In this document: positions 17,655 to 27,400 of the stretch, piece after piece
How positions within the stretch are numbered: position 1 is the stretch's first letter
How the letters are laid out: every line of letters starts with the position of its first letter
Origin: Novosphingobium panipatense
GTDB lineage: Bacteria > Pseudomonadota > Alphaproteobacteria > Sphingomonadales > Sphingomonadaceae
Length of the DNA: 64,000 bases
Direction: 5' to 3'
NCBI RefSeq assembly: GCF_002149965.1
Contig: NZ_MSQB01000008.1
Span: 115,354-179,353, forward strand
Notes under the pieces: model-generated
What the model was told of the DNA's origin: nothing
The model's database searches: none
Seen by the model: only the letters and a program-made list of their open reading frames with translations
Made by a program: the position numbers and the translations under genes

Positions 17655-19892
17655 GTGATCACCGAGTTGAATGGCAGTGGAAATCGCCCAGCTGCACGCG
17701 GGCTGTTCATCGCGACCGTGCTGGTGGGCAGTTTCCTCCTGTTCCTTGTCCAGCCCATGGTCGCGCGCATGGCCTTGCCCCGGCTGGGAGGGGCGCCGAA
17801 CGTCTGGAACAGCGCGATGCTGGTCTATCAGGCGCTGCTGCTTGCGGGCTATGCCTACGCGCACATGCTGGGCCGCTTGCCGCTGCGCAGGCAGGCTCTC
17901 GTTCACATTGGTGTCCTGCTGCTGGCGGGGCTGACGCTGCCGGTCGGCCTTGCAGGTCTGACACAGCCCCAAGGCCTTTCGGAAGTTCTCTGGGTGCCCC
18001 TCCTGCTGGGCCTGAGCATCGGCCCCGTTTTCTTTGCCGTTTCCGCGCAGGCTCCGCTGATGCAGCGCTGGTTTGCCGCCGACCCTTCGGCCGGTCAGCC
18101 CTGGGCGCTCTACGCCGCTTCCAACCTCGGCAGCTTTGCCGGATTGCTCGCCTATCCGCTGCTGGCAGAGCCTTTGCTGACCTTGCATCGTCAGAGCCTG
18201 GCATGCTCGATCGGCTTTGGCCTGCTCGTCCTGCTGGTCGTTCTGGCTGCGGCGAGCCGCCGAAACCTGCCTTCCACGCCCAGGTCTGAAGTGCATCCCG
18301 ATGCAGCAGCGAGGGTCGGTTGGCGAAGGGTGGCTCTCTGGCTTGCGCTCTCGGCGGTGCCGTCCGGGCTGATGCTCTCGACGACGACGCACCTCACGAC
18401 AGACATCTTCGCGATGCCGCTGCTTTGGGTCATTCCCCTCGGGCTCTATCTCCTGAGCTTCGTCGTCGCTTTTGCGGACCGCCGGGCACCGGCCAGGGCG
18501 ATCACGCTGGTCGCTCCGGTCGTTGTGCTCTTTGCGGGCAGCTATGCGATGCTGTCCAACGGATCGGGAACACTATGGGTGGCGGGCGGCGCCTGCCTCA
18601 TGCTGTTCTGCATCGCCGTGGCCCTGCATGGTCGGCTCTACGACCTTCGGCCCGGCCCGGCGCAACTGACGCACTTCTATCTGGTGATGTCGGCAGGCGG
18701 CGCCCTGGGCGGGATGTTTACGGCGCTGATCGCGCCGCTGGTGTTCGACTGGGCCTGGGAGCATCCGCTGCTGGTTCTGGTGGGAGCCTTGCTCATGCCG
18801 CTCGATCCGCTGCTGCGCTGGCGCAGCGGAGAGGGGATCGAACCCGGCATGGCCAGGATCGCGCTGGCTTTGCTGCTCGGGCTGGCGGCATTCCTCGGCT
18901 GGCAACTCGACCAGCATGCCCTGCGTCCCGAGGAAGGGCTGACCGCCGTGCTTCTCACCGTATTCCTGGTCGGCACCGGGGTCATGGTCATGGCCTGGCG
19001 CGGGGCTTTCATGGCGGTCCTGGCCATCGCCATGGTGGCGCAGGGCGGGATCTGGACCATTCGCGCCACGCTGAAGAACGAGCGGACGCGCAGCTACTTC
19101 GGCATCTATACCGTGCGCGATGCGGCAGGCGGAACGCTGCGCACACTGGCCCATGGCACCACGCTTCACGGCGAACAATCGCTGGAGCCGGGGCGGTCGC
19201 GCGATGCACTGACCTATTATGGGCCGACCTCGGGCGTGGCGCTTGCTCTGGCGGCAGTGCCGCAGCTGGAAGGCGCGCGCGCCAGAGTGGGCGTCGTGGG
19301 ATTGGGAACGGGTTCGCTGGCCTGCCGGTCGCAGCCGGGGCAAAGGTGGACCTTCTTCGAAATCGATCCCGAGATCCTGCGCTTCTCAACCAGCGGCCGC
19401 TTCACGTTCCTTCGAGACTGCACGCCCGATGCCCGCGTCGTGCTGGGCGATGCGCGTCTGGAACTGGCCAGGCTGCCTGAAAATTCCTTCGACGTTCTGG
19501 TGATCGATGCCTTCTCCAGCGACGCGATCCCGGTGCATCTCCTCACGAAGGAAGCCTTGCAGGTCTATGCGCGCGCGCTGACGCCGCGAGGGCTGCTGCT
19601 GCTCCACATATCCAACCGCTATATCGATCTGGCGCCGGTCGTCGGCAGGAATGCGGAAGCGACCGGGCTGTCGGCCATTTCGCGACTGGATAGTCCGGCG
19701 GACACCGAACGCTATACACCCTCCCGCTGGATCGCGCTTTCCTGGCATGCCGATGTGCTCGAAGCGCTCGTCGCGCGCAGTTCCGATATGCCCTGGACGC
19801 TGCTGGACGACCGCGCCGAACACCCCTGGACGGACGACCACGCGTCGATCCTGCCCTTCGTTCGATGGGACCGCTTGATCGGCAACCCATGA
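17655..19892 (+). CDS. Membrane-fused spermidine synthase-like protein
   Basis: 745-residue protein with an N-terminal multi-helix membrane part (about residues 15-470, many helices beginning LFIATVLVGSFLLFLVQPMVARMALP) and a C-terminal SAM-binding domain like spermidine synthase. The latter shows VGVVGLGTGSLACRS (about residue 545), the acidic FFEIDPEI, DARVVLGDARLELARLP and FDVLVIDAFSSDAIPVHLLTKEAL. It is usually annotated as fused MFS/spermidine synthase. True aminopropyl transfer is unproven for this architecture. The start is a GTG at 17655 because no ATG lies before the first helix. It is a single-gene unit between two unrelated neighbours. Confidence 0.82.
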   Translation: MITELNGSGNRPAARGLFIATVLVGSFLLFLVQPMVARMALPRLGGAPNVWNSAMLVYQALLLAGYAYAHMLGRLPLRRQALVHIGVLLLAGLTLPVGLAGLTQPQGLSEVLWVPLLLGLSIGPVFFAVSAQAPLMQRWFAADPSAGQPWALYAASNLGSFAGLLAYPLLAEPLLTLHRQSLACSIGFGLLVLLVVLAAASRRNLPSTPRSEVHPDAAARVGWRRVALWLALSAVPSGLMLSTTTHLTTDIFAMPLLWVIPLGLYLLSFVVAFADRRAPARAITLVAPVVVLFAGSYAMLSNGSGTLWVAGGACLMLFCIAVALHGRLYDLRPGPAQLTHFYLVMSAGGALGGMFTALIAPLVFDWAWEHPLLVLVGALLMPLDPLLRWRSGEGIEPGMARIALALLLGLAAFLGWQLDQHALRPEEGLTAVLLTVFLVGTGVMVMAWRGAFMAVLAIAMVAQGGIWTIRATLKNERTRSYFGIYTVRDAAGGTLRTLAHGTTLHGEQSLEPGRSRDALTYYGPTSGVALALAAVPQLEGARARVGVVGLGTGSLACRSQPGQRWTFFEIDPEILRFSTSGRFTFLRDCTPDARVVLGDARLELARLPENSFDVLVIDAFSSDAIPVHLLTKEALQVYARALTPRGLLLLHISNRYIDLAPVVGRNAEATGLSAISRLDSPADTERYTPSRWIALSWHADVLEALVARSSDMPWTLLDDRAEHPWTDDHASILPFVRWDRLIGNP

Positions 19893-20017
19893 TATAGAGA
19901 TATCGGGAGCGCGCACTGCCTTCGTCCCTGCGATGAGAGCGGCGCCATGGCAATCAGCGCTCCCGCTTGCGCCAAAGTGCGATAGACCTTTTCGCGATAA
20001 CAGAAGCGGAGAGGACG

Positions 20018-20554
20018 ATGACGGAGGCGGTGGCCGTTCGTGACATGCTCGATCGCGAGGCGATCCGGGACTGCATCGCGCGTCTCGCGAGAGGTGAGGA
20101 CCGACGAAGCGCGCAGATCATCCAGGGGTGCTGGTGGCCTGAGGCGCGTTTCGACTACGGTGTCCATCGCGGCGATTTCGAAACCTATCTCGGCTGGGTG
20201 GTTCCGGGATCCCCGACGATCAGGAACACCCAGCATTTCATCGGCCAGTCGGTCATTGCGCTATCCGAAAGCCATGCGCGCGCGGAAACCCATGTGCTTT
20301 CCTACCATCGTATCGATCTGGGCGCGGGCGACAGGGATACCTGCATCGGTGGTCGCTATCTCGACCGGTTCGAAAAACGCGGCGCGGAGTGGCGCATTGC
20401 CGATCGCGTGATGCTCTATGACTGGGAGCAGGATTGGGGCGATGCCGCGGATTGGTCGAAAGGCGTAATGGGCTATCCCTTTGCCGGCGCGCATTTTACC
20501 GGAAGCGCCCATCGGGATTTCAGCGAAGACTGGTTTGCGGGAGAGATGGCATGA
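20018..20554 (+). CDS. SnoaL/NTF2-like family protein (SnoaL_4 type), first copy
   Basis: 178-residue protein of the nuclear transport factor 2 fold, a cone-shaped alpha-beta barrel used by dehydratases, isomerases and hydrolases. Typical features are the N-terminal helix LDREAIRDCIARLARGEDR, HFIGQSVIAL, and the GGRYLDRFEKRGAEWRIADRVMLYDW strand pair. I use the ATG at 20018, which has GGAGAGG close upstream; the frame extends further but without a ribosome site. Its stop overlaps the SDR start in ATGA. The product shares GGRYLDRFE-R-WRIA-R with the other SnoaL protein downstream, so the two are paralogues. Confidence 0.75.
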   Translation: MTEAVAVRDMLDREAIRDCIARLARGEDRRSAQIIQGCWWPEARFDYGVHRGDFETYLGWVVPGSPTIRNTQHFIGQSVIALSESHARAETHVLSYHRIDLGAGDRDTCIGGRYLDRFEKRGAEWRIADRVMLYDWEQDWGDAADWSKGVMGYPFAGAHFTGSAHRDFSEDWFAGEMA

Positions 20555-21447
20555 GCGCGCCTTTGAAAGGAAAGATCGCACTCGTCACGGGTGCCAGTCG
20601 CGGCATCGGCAAAGGCATCGCCCTGGTTCTGGCGGAGCAGGGAGCTACCGTTTACGTCACGGGCCGAACCGTTGGAGAGGGTGACTATTACCTGCCTGGA
20701 ACCGTGGGCGGTACGGCTGCCGAATGCGATGAAAGGGGGCGTGGCAGCGGAGGACGGGGCGTTGCCGCCGCCTGCGATCATGGCAGGGACGAGGAAGTCG
20801 CCGCACTGTTCGATCGGATCCGGCGGGAGCAGGGCCGGCTCGATATCCTGGTCAACAATGCCTTCACCATCTCCGAGGATCTGCTCGAACCGAAAGGCTT
20901 CTGGGAGAAGCCGCTGTCCAACCTGGAGATGTGGGACGTCGGCGTTCGTTCCAATTACGTCGCGGCGTGGCATGCGGCGCGCATGATGGTGCCGCAGGGG
21001 GGCGGGCTGATCGTGGCCATTTCGGGCTTTGCTGCCGTTACATACACTTACGGCGTGGTGTTCGGGACGTCGAAGTCCGCAGCCGACCGTATGGCACGCG
21101 ACATGGCCATAGAACTGGAACCGCATGGCGTGGCCTCGCTCACGCTCTGGCAGGGGCTGACGCTGACGGAAAAGGCGCAGGACAATCTCGCACGGATGGG
21201 GGACCGGATGACCAGTTCGATCACATCGATGCAGGGCAGTTCGGTGGAGCATCCAGGGCGGGTGATCGCCGCCTTGGCAGTCGATCCCGACATCATGAAA
21301 CGGTCGGGCGGCGAGTTCGTGACCGCGGAACTCGCACAGGAATACGGCATCACGGATGTGGATGGGTCCGTGATCGCATCCGCGCGGGCGCGACGGGGGG
21401 CGCCGATCTGGAAGCCAATCCGCGAGGTGGACTACCGTGGAAAGTGA
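20551..21447 (+). CDS. SDR family protein, DHRS1-like, with Phe in place of the catalytic Tyr
   Basis: 298-residue short-chain dehydrogenase/reductase-like protein resembling the DHRS1 subgroup. The cofactor motif LVTGASRGIGKG is at about residues 11-22, the structural LDILVNNAF near residue 101, Ser158 is the catalytic serine position, and the lysine is Lys175 in FGTSKSAADRMA. In active SDRs the residue four before that lysine, 13 after the serine, is Tyr; here it is Phe171. It is therefore either catalytically altered or a binding protein. It is translationally coupled to SnoaL-like genes on both sides (ATGA overlap before, 11-base overlap after), so the three products probably work on one substrate. 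The substrate is unknown. Confidence 0.8.
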   Translation: MSAPLKGKIALVTGASRGIGKGIALVLAEQGATVYVTGRTVGEGDYYLPGTVGGTAAECDERGRGSGGRGVAAACDHGRDEEVAALFDRIRREQGRLDILVNNAFTISEDLLEPKGFWEKPLSNLEMWDVGVRSNYVAAWHAARMMVPQGGGLIVAISGFAAVTYTYGVVFGTSKSAADRMARDMAIELEPHGVASLTLWQGLTLTEKAQDNLARMGDRMTSSITSMQGSSVEHPGRVIAALAVDPDIMKRSGGEFVTAELAQEYGITDVDGSVIASARARRGAPIWKPIREVDYRGK

Positions 21448-21988
21448 TCGCGACGCCCGGCTGTCCGCACTGCTCGACAAGCAGGATATCCAGGAGTGCC
21501 TGGCCCGCTTTTCGCGCGGAATGGATCGCTTCGACAGAGCTGCTTATTTGTCGGCTTTCCATGAGGATGCGCAGATCGCGGCAGGGCCTTTTGTGGGCAG
21601 CGCAGCCGATTGCTGGGATTGGGCTGTTCCGATGCATGAAAGCGGGCAGATACTGACGCAGCACGCCCTGCTTCAAAGCACCATCGACCTGACGGGCGAT
21701 AGCGCCCACGTCGAAACATATTACCAGTTCATCGGCAGAAATCGGGACGAAAGCCTCTGGATGGCGGGCGGCCGTTATCTGGATCGCTTCGAGCGGCGAG
21801 AACGGCGCTGGCGAATCGCCCTACGCATCAACGTCATAGAATGGAGCTGCCTGCCTCCGCCGATGGCACTTCCCTTCGCCGACGTTCAGGATATCGGCGT
21901 GAACGGGCAGTCCTGCCGAAATGAGAGCGATCCATCCTACCACCGTCCACTGGTGAATCGGCGTGCCGTATCCCACAAGCAGACGTAG
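21437..21988 (+). CDS. SnoaL/NTF2-like family protein, second copy
   Basis: 183-residue NTF2-fold protein with the N-terminal helix LLDKQDIQECLARFSRGMDRFDRAAYLSAFHEDAQI, in which the RGMDR block with a following His is typical of SnoaL_4 proteins and places potential acid/base groups, then TQHALLQSTIDLTGDSAHVETYY and GGRYLDRFERRERRWRIALR. The start is a GTG at 21437, inside the end of the SDR gene. The C-terminal tail after about residue 150 is polar and poorly conserved. It is likely an isomerase, dehydratase or hydroxylase-like partner of the SDR. Confidence 0.72.
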   Translation: MESDRDARLSALLDKQDIQECLARFSRGMDRFDRAAYLSAFHEDAQIAAGPFVGSAADCWDWAVPMHESGQILTQHALLQSTIDLTGDSAHVETYYQFIGRNRDESLWMAGGRYLDRFERRERRWRIALRINVIEWSCLPPPMALPFADVQDIGVNGQSCRNESDPSYHRPLVNRRAVSHKQT

Positions 21989-22139
21989 CCCTGAACCGTT
22001 CAAGCGCCGGTTGGGACATCGAACGACCGTCTTGCGGCATCAAACCGGGGTAAAATTCCCGGCAATTAATGCACGCAAGATTGCAAAAAATGCACGGCCC
22101 GTCGAGATTTGGCGTCCTCGAACCAGCAAAGCGGCGTGA

Positions 22140-22403
22140 TTAATTCACCCGGTGACGGTGCTTGCTGCCATACTTCTTGCCGCAAAACTGTTCCAGCTGA
22201 CGCATCTCTGATGCCGCCGCTGTCGCTAGCGAGCTGGCGCAAGGAAGGTGGGTTTCCGCATCGGCTATGCGGCCTTCGACACGTTCACGCAGTTCTTCAA
22301 TATCGGCGCGGCTGAGAACGTTCTTCTCGCGCAAGTAGCAGATCAGGCTCTGCAACAGGATCATCGCCTTTTCGCCCGAGTCCACTTCATTCTTTTCGAT
22401 CAT
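22140..22403 (-). CDS. Conserved small hypothetical protein
   Basis: 87-residue protein, start MIEKNEVDSGEKAMILLQ at the ATG at 22403, chosen because GGAGG sits nine bases upstream; an ATG three codons earlier is too close to that site. The middle is a predicted helical pair (AMILLQSLICYLREKNVLSRADIEELRERVEGRI), followed by a Cys/Lys/His-rich tail ending GKKYGSKHRHRVN. I do not recognise a family. It lies downstream of and convergent in no pair, between the SnoaL operon and the TetR gene on the minus strand; the 150 bases on either side hold no feature I can support. Confidence 0.5.
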   Translation of the reverse strand: MIEKNEVDSGEKAMILLQSLICYLREKNVLSRADIEELRERVEGRIADAETHLPCASSLATAAASEMRQLEQFCGKKYGSKHRHRVN

Positions 22404-22573
22404 GGGTGGCATCCTCCGCGCAACTTTTATCCGCTGCGTCAGAGCCAGAATGATACGAAATCGGCATGATGTCCAGCTAAAGACGGCAGAATTGCGCGAG
22501 AATTGACCATCAGGCGATCCGTCTTGCGAAACCCTCAGTGAGGCGATTTTCCGGGAACAATATCGCATATTGA

Positions 22574-23188
22574 TCAAGCATTTAGTGCTGCCACTTCCTT
22601 GCGCAGCACGGAAACAATGTGATCCCGGATGGGCGCGAAGTTCTCATCTGGAGACATTTCCATCATCGCCATCATGCCCCAAGACAGCAGAAACACTAGA
22701 TCGACCACCGAAGATCGCTTGTCTCGAGGGGCGTTCGGGGACAGGGATTCGAGCGCTTCATCCAGGCGGCGACGGACGCGGCAGTCGGTCTGCTTGCTGA
22801 GGGCGGCGATGATGGGATTGCGGCCCACTTCCGCGAGGAGTTCCGCCATCATGCGGCGATCCTCATGAGGCGGCTCTTCGGCGCAAAAGCGCTCGATCCA
22901 GGCGCTGATCGCAGCGGTATCGCGCGCTGCCACAGCCCTTTCCAGCTTATCCTCTTCCAGCCATGCGACAAGATTACCTTCGCAAATGGCGGCAATGATG
23001 GCTTCCTTGTTCGCGAAGTCTCGGTAAATCTGGCCTACCTTGATGCCGGAAGCGAGAGCGATCTGCGCCATGCCAGTCCGATGGAAGCCCTGTTCCACGA
23101 ACAGCTTTCTGGCCGTGTCCAGAAGGTGTTCGCGCCGTGCGACGGAACGCGCCGCTCGCGAGCCATCCATAATTGTGTCATCTTTCAC
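22574..23188 (-). CDS. TetR/AcrR-family regulator of the adjacent RND pump
   Basis: 204-residue regulator with the TetR DNA-binding domain RREHLLDTARKLFVEQGFHRTGMAQIALASGIKVGQIYRDFANKEAIIAAICEG (about residues 17-70) and a variable ligand-binding C-terminal part (with RMMAELLAEVGRNP). The start is the GTG at 23188 with GAGGAG six bases upstream. The open frame continues to 23260, but that would place its first codons inside the operator palindrome. The gene is divergent from the MFP-RND-OMF operon, the standard layout of AcrR-type repressors that respond to pump substrates. Confidence 0.88.
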   Translation of the reverse strand: MKDDTIMDGSRAARSVARREHLLDTARKLFVEQGFHRTGMAQIALASGIKVGQIYRDFANKEAIIAAICEGNLVAWLEEDKLERAVAARDTAAISAWIERFCAEEPPHEDRRMMAELLAEVGRNPIIAALSKQTDCRVRRRLDEALESLSPNAPRDKRSSVVDLVFLLSWGMMAMMEMSPDENFAPIRDHIVSVLRKEVAALNA

Positions 23189-23245
23189 TGCATCCTCCTC
23201 ACCTTGCAAACGTTGTAGCGACCCAATACACATCGCGCGAATCAA

Positions 23246-23263
23246 TGAGTGAACATTCACTCA
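23246..23263. promoter_or_regulatory. TetR-type operator between regulator and RND operon
   Basis: Perfect palindrome TGAGTGAACATTCACTCA (8-bp arms, 2-base centre). The GAGTGAA/TTCACTC half-sites are typical of AcrR-like TetR operators. It lies 30 bases before the MFP ATG and 58 bases before the TetR GTG, where it can repress both divergent genes. Confidence 0.85.
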
Positions 23264-23292
23264 CGTTTTAACTCTCATTGCGGGCTTGCTCC

Positions 23293-24483
23293 ATGAAAAA
23301 GATCACCCCGGCTTTTGCCTTGCTCCTGTCCGCCTGTGGCGGCGGAGGTGAGCAGCAGGCTCCTGCCGGTCCCCCGGAAGTTGGGGTCATCGCTGTCAAG
23401 GAGGGCGCCGTTACGCTCAGCTCGGAGCTTCCGGGCCGGACCACGGCCTATGAAAGCGCCGATGTCCGCCCGCAGGTGAACGGCCTGATCCTGCAGCGCC
23501 TGTTCCAGGAAGGCGACATGGTGCGCGCCGGTCAGCCGCTCTACCGCATCGATCCCTCGCCTTATGAAGCGCAAGTCGCCAGCGCGCGCGCCGCGCTCGT
23601 GCGTGCCCGCGCCAATATCGCGAATACCGCTGCGCTGGCGCGTCGTTACGGCGAATTGGTCAAGATCAACGCGATCTCGCGGCAGGAAGCCGAAAACGCC
23701 GTCGCCAGCGCCGCGCAGGCGAAGGCGGATGTGGCCGCTCAGGAAGCCGCGCTGCGCAGCGCCCAGATCGATCTTGGCCGCACGACCATCCGCGCGCCGA
23801 TCTCGGGCCGCATCGGTCGTTCGACCTACACGGTCGGCGCGCTCGTCTCGGCTTCGCAGGCCGATGCGCTCACCACCATCCAGCGCCTCGATCCCATCTT
23901 TGTCGACATCCAGCAGTCGAGTGCCGATGTGCTTCGCCTGCGCCAGCAGCTGCTTTCGGGCGATCTCTCGCAAGGCGGCGCCGCTGCGGCCCGCGTGCGT
24001 CTGAAGCTGGAAGACGGCACGACCTATTCCGAAGAGGGCACGCTCAAGTTTACCGACGTGACCGTCGATCCCTCGACCGGCAGCCAGATCGTCCGCGTCC
24101 AGTTCGGCAATGCGCGCGGCCTGCTGCTGCCCGGCATGTATGTCCGGGCGGAACTGGTCGAAGGCACCAGGAATAACGGCATTCTCGTTCCCCAGTCGGC
24201 CGTCAGCCGCGATGAAAAGGGCAATCCGACAACTCTGGTGGTCGGTGCCGGCAACAAGCTGGAAACCCGCAAGATCGCCGCGCCCCGCACGGTGGGGACG
24301 AACTGGCTGGTGACGTCCGGCCTCAAGGCGGGCGACAAGGTCGTGGTCGACGGTGCGCAGATGTTGCGCCCCGGCATGCCGGTGAAGCCGGTGGCACCGC
24401 AGGCGGTCAAGCCCGCAGGCGGCGCTGCGCCCGCCGCAGGCCAAGCCGCGGAACAGGGCCAAAACGCGGAACAGGGTCAGTAA
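23293..24483 (+). CDS. RND efflux periplasmic adaptor (membrane fusion protein, AcrA/MexA type)
   Basis: 396-residue adaptor that links the inner membrane pump to the outer membrane channel. The N-terminus is a lipoprotein signal (MKKITPAFALLLSACGGG, lipobox LLSAC, lipidated Cys about residue 15). Then come barrel-sandwich and hairpin segments (VRPQVNGLILQRLFQEGDMVRAGQPLYRIDPSPYEAQVASARA), the second half of the lipoyl domain (LGRTTIRAPISGRIGRS) and the beta-barrel domain. The C-terminal tail has Pro/Ala plus EQGQNAEQGQ repeats. I use the ATG at 23293; the preceding TTG adds only five residues. It heads the operon and is controlled by the palindrome upstream. Confidence 0.93.
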   Translation: MKKITPAFALLLSACGGGGEQQAPAGPPEVGVIAVKEGAVTLSSELPGRTTAYESADVRPQVNGLILQRLFQEGDMVRAGQPLYRIDPSPYEAQVASARAALVRARANIANTAALARRYGELVKINAISRQEAENAVASAAQAKADVAAQEAALRSAQIDLGRTTIRAPISGRIGRSTYTVGALVSASQADALTTIQRLDPIFVDIQQSSADVLRLRQQLLSGDLSQGGAAAARVRLKLEDGTTYSEEGTLKFTDVTVDPSTGSQIVRVQFGNARGLLLPGMYVRAELVEGTRNNGILVPQSAVSRDEKGNPTTLVVGAGNKLETRKIAAPRTVGTNWLVTSGLKAGDKVVVDGAQMLRPGMPVKPVAPQAVKPAGGAAPAAGQAAEQGQNAEQGQ

Positions 24484-24489
24484 CAGATC

Positions 24490-27400
24490 ATGGCACGCTA
24501 TTTTATCGACAGGCCCATCTTCGCATGGGTCATCGCCATCGTGCTGATGATGTTCGGTGCGCTGGCGATCCGCAGCCTGCCGGTCTCCCAGTTCCCGGAG
24601 ATCGCGCCGCCCACCGTGACGATCGCCGCCACTTACCCCGGCGCCGATGCGGAAACGCTGGAACGCACGACCACGCAGATCATCGAGCAGCAGCTCAAGG
24701 GCATCGACCACTTGCGCTACTTCTCGGCGCAGTCCTCCTCGGCGGGCCGCGTCACGATCACCCTGACCTTCGAGCAGGGCACCGATCCCGACATCGCCCA
24801 GGTCCAGGTGCAGAACAAGCTGCAGGCCGCTACCGCGCTTCTGCCGCAGGAAGTGCAGCGCCAGGGCGTTACCGTCGCCAAGTCGGCGGCCAGCTTCCTG
24901 CTGGTCGCGGCGATCTATTCCGAGGACGGCAGCCATAACGCCAACGACCTCTCGGACTATATCGTCAGCCAGGTCCAGGACCCGGTCAGCCGCATCAACG
25001 GCGTGGGCGAACTGCAGATCTTCGGCACCCAGTACGCCATGCGCGTGTGGGTCGATCCGCTCAAGCTGCGCAGCTACAACCTGACCATTTCCGACGTGAG
25101 CACCGCCATCCAGGCGCAGAACGCTCAGGTTTCGGCCGGTCAGATCGGCCAGCTTCCCGCCTCCAAGGAGCAGCAGCTCAACGCCACCGTCTCCGTACAG
25201 TCGCGCCTCCAGACGCCCGAGCAGTTCGGCAATATCCGCCTGCGCCAGGGTCAGAACGGTGCCGTCGTGCGCCTGCGCGACGTTGCGCGGGTCGAACTCG
25301 GCGCGGAAATCTACGGCTTCGACACCCAGTATAACGGCAAGCCGGCATCCGGCTTCGGCGTCAAGCTGGCTTCGGGTGCGAACGCGCTCGATACCGTCGA
25401 TCTCGTGAAGGCCGAAGTCGAACGGATCGCCAAGAACTTCCCGCAGGACGTGAAGGTTTCGTACCCTTACGATTCCACGCCCTTCGTTCGCCTCTCGGTC
25501 GAGCAGGTGGTCCACACCCTGTTCGAAGCGGTCGTGCTCGTCTTCCTCGTCATGTTCCTGTTCCTCCAGAACTGGCGCGCGACGATCATCCCGACGATCG
25601 CGGTTCCGGTCGTTCTGCTCGGCACCTTCGGGGTCATGCAGGCGCTTGGATACTCCATCAACACGCTAACCCTGTTCGGCATGGTGCTGGCGATCGGCCT
25701 GCTGGTCGATGACGCCATCGTCGTGGTCGAAAACGTCGAACGATTGATCCAGACGGAGCACCTGAAACCCAAGGAAGCGGCGCGCAAGTCGATGGACGAG
25801 ATCAGCGGCGCGCTGATCGGCATCGGCATGGTGCTCTCCGCGGTGTTCCTGCCGATGGCTTTCTTCGGCGGCTCCACCGGCGTCATCTACCGCCAGTTCT
25901 CGATCACGATCGTGTCGTCGATGGCCCTCTCGGTGATGGTCGCGCTGATCCTGACCCCGGCGCTCTGCGCCACGATCCTCAAGCCGCACGATCCCAGCAA
26001 GAACGAAGGCAAGGGCCTGCTCGCCCGCTTCTTCCGCTGGTTCAACGAAAAGTTCGACCTCGGAACGGAGAAGTACGAGAAGGGCGTGCGCAGTTCGGCG
26101 CGCAACTGGAAGCGTTCGGGCCTGGTCTACCTGCTGATCGTGGGGGCCATGGCGCTGATCTTCTGGCGTCTCCCCAGCGGCTTCCTTCCTGACGAAGATC
26201 AGGGCACGATGATCGCGCTGGTCCAGGCGCCTCCGGGTGCCACGCTGCCGCGCACCCAGCGCGGACTTGATGTCGTGCGCGATCACTTCCTCAAGGATGA
26301 AAAGGCGAACGTCGCGTCCGTCTTCACCATCAGCGGTTTCTCGTTCAACGGCCAGGGCCAGAACGCGGGCATGGCCTTCGTCAAGCTCAAGGACTGGAAG
26401 GACCGCAGCGGCGCCGAAAACCGGGCTCCGGCGCTGGTCGGGCGGGCGATGGCGAAGTTCTCGCAATATCGCGATGCCACGATCTTCGCGCTGGTTCCCC
26501 CGGCCGTGCAGGAACTGGGCAATGCCACCGGCTTCGACTTGTGGCTGGTGGACCAGAACAATATCGGCCACGACAAGCTGATTGCCGCGCGCAACCAGCT
26601 CCTGGGCCTTGCCGCGCAGGACCAGCGCGTGGCGCAGGTCCGTCCGGTCAGCTTGGACGATGCGCCTCAGCTCGACGTCCAGATCGATCAGGACAAGGCC
26701 GGCGCGCTGGGTCTCGACCTCAGTTCGGTGAACAGCGAGATCTCGACCGCCTGGGGCAGTGCCTACGTCAACGACTTCCTCGATCGCGGACGCACCAAGC
26801 GCGTCTACATCCAGGCGGACGAGCCCTATCGTTCCTCGCCCGAGGGGATCGAGAACTTCTTCGTGCGTGGCAGCGACGGCCAGATGGCGCCCTTCGGTGC
26901 TTTCTCGACCCTGTCGTGGAAGACGGCTCCGGTGATCCTCACCCGCTACAACGGCCGTCCCGCCGTGCAGCTTCAGGGTGCGCCGGGCCAGGGCGTCAGC
27001 ACCGGTGCGGCAATGGAAGCCATTACCGAGATGCAACAGAAACTGCCGCCGGGAACCGCGCTGGAATGGACCGGTCTGTCCTATGAGGAACGCCTCTCGG
27101 GCGGCCAGGCGCCTGCGCTCTATGCCCTCTCGCTCTTCGTGGTGTTCTTGTGCCTTGCGGCACTCTACGAAAGCTGGTCGGTTCCGATCGCAGTTCTTCT
27201 GGTGGTTCCGCTCGGCGTCATCGGCGCGGTGCTGGCCGCCAAGCTGACGGGCCTCAATAACGACATCTACCTCCAGGTCGGCCTGATCACGACGATCGGT
27301 GTCTCCGCCAAGAACGCGATCCTCATCGTCGAATTCGCCGAGGAACGCGTGCAGTCCGGCATGAATGCCTTCAGTGCGGCCATCGAGGCGGCGAAGCTGC

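Noticed and set aside
22041..22062. CCGGG and CCCGG pair after the second SnoaL gene as terminator
   Set aside because: Only 5-bp arms with an 8-base loop and no T-tract.
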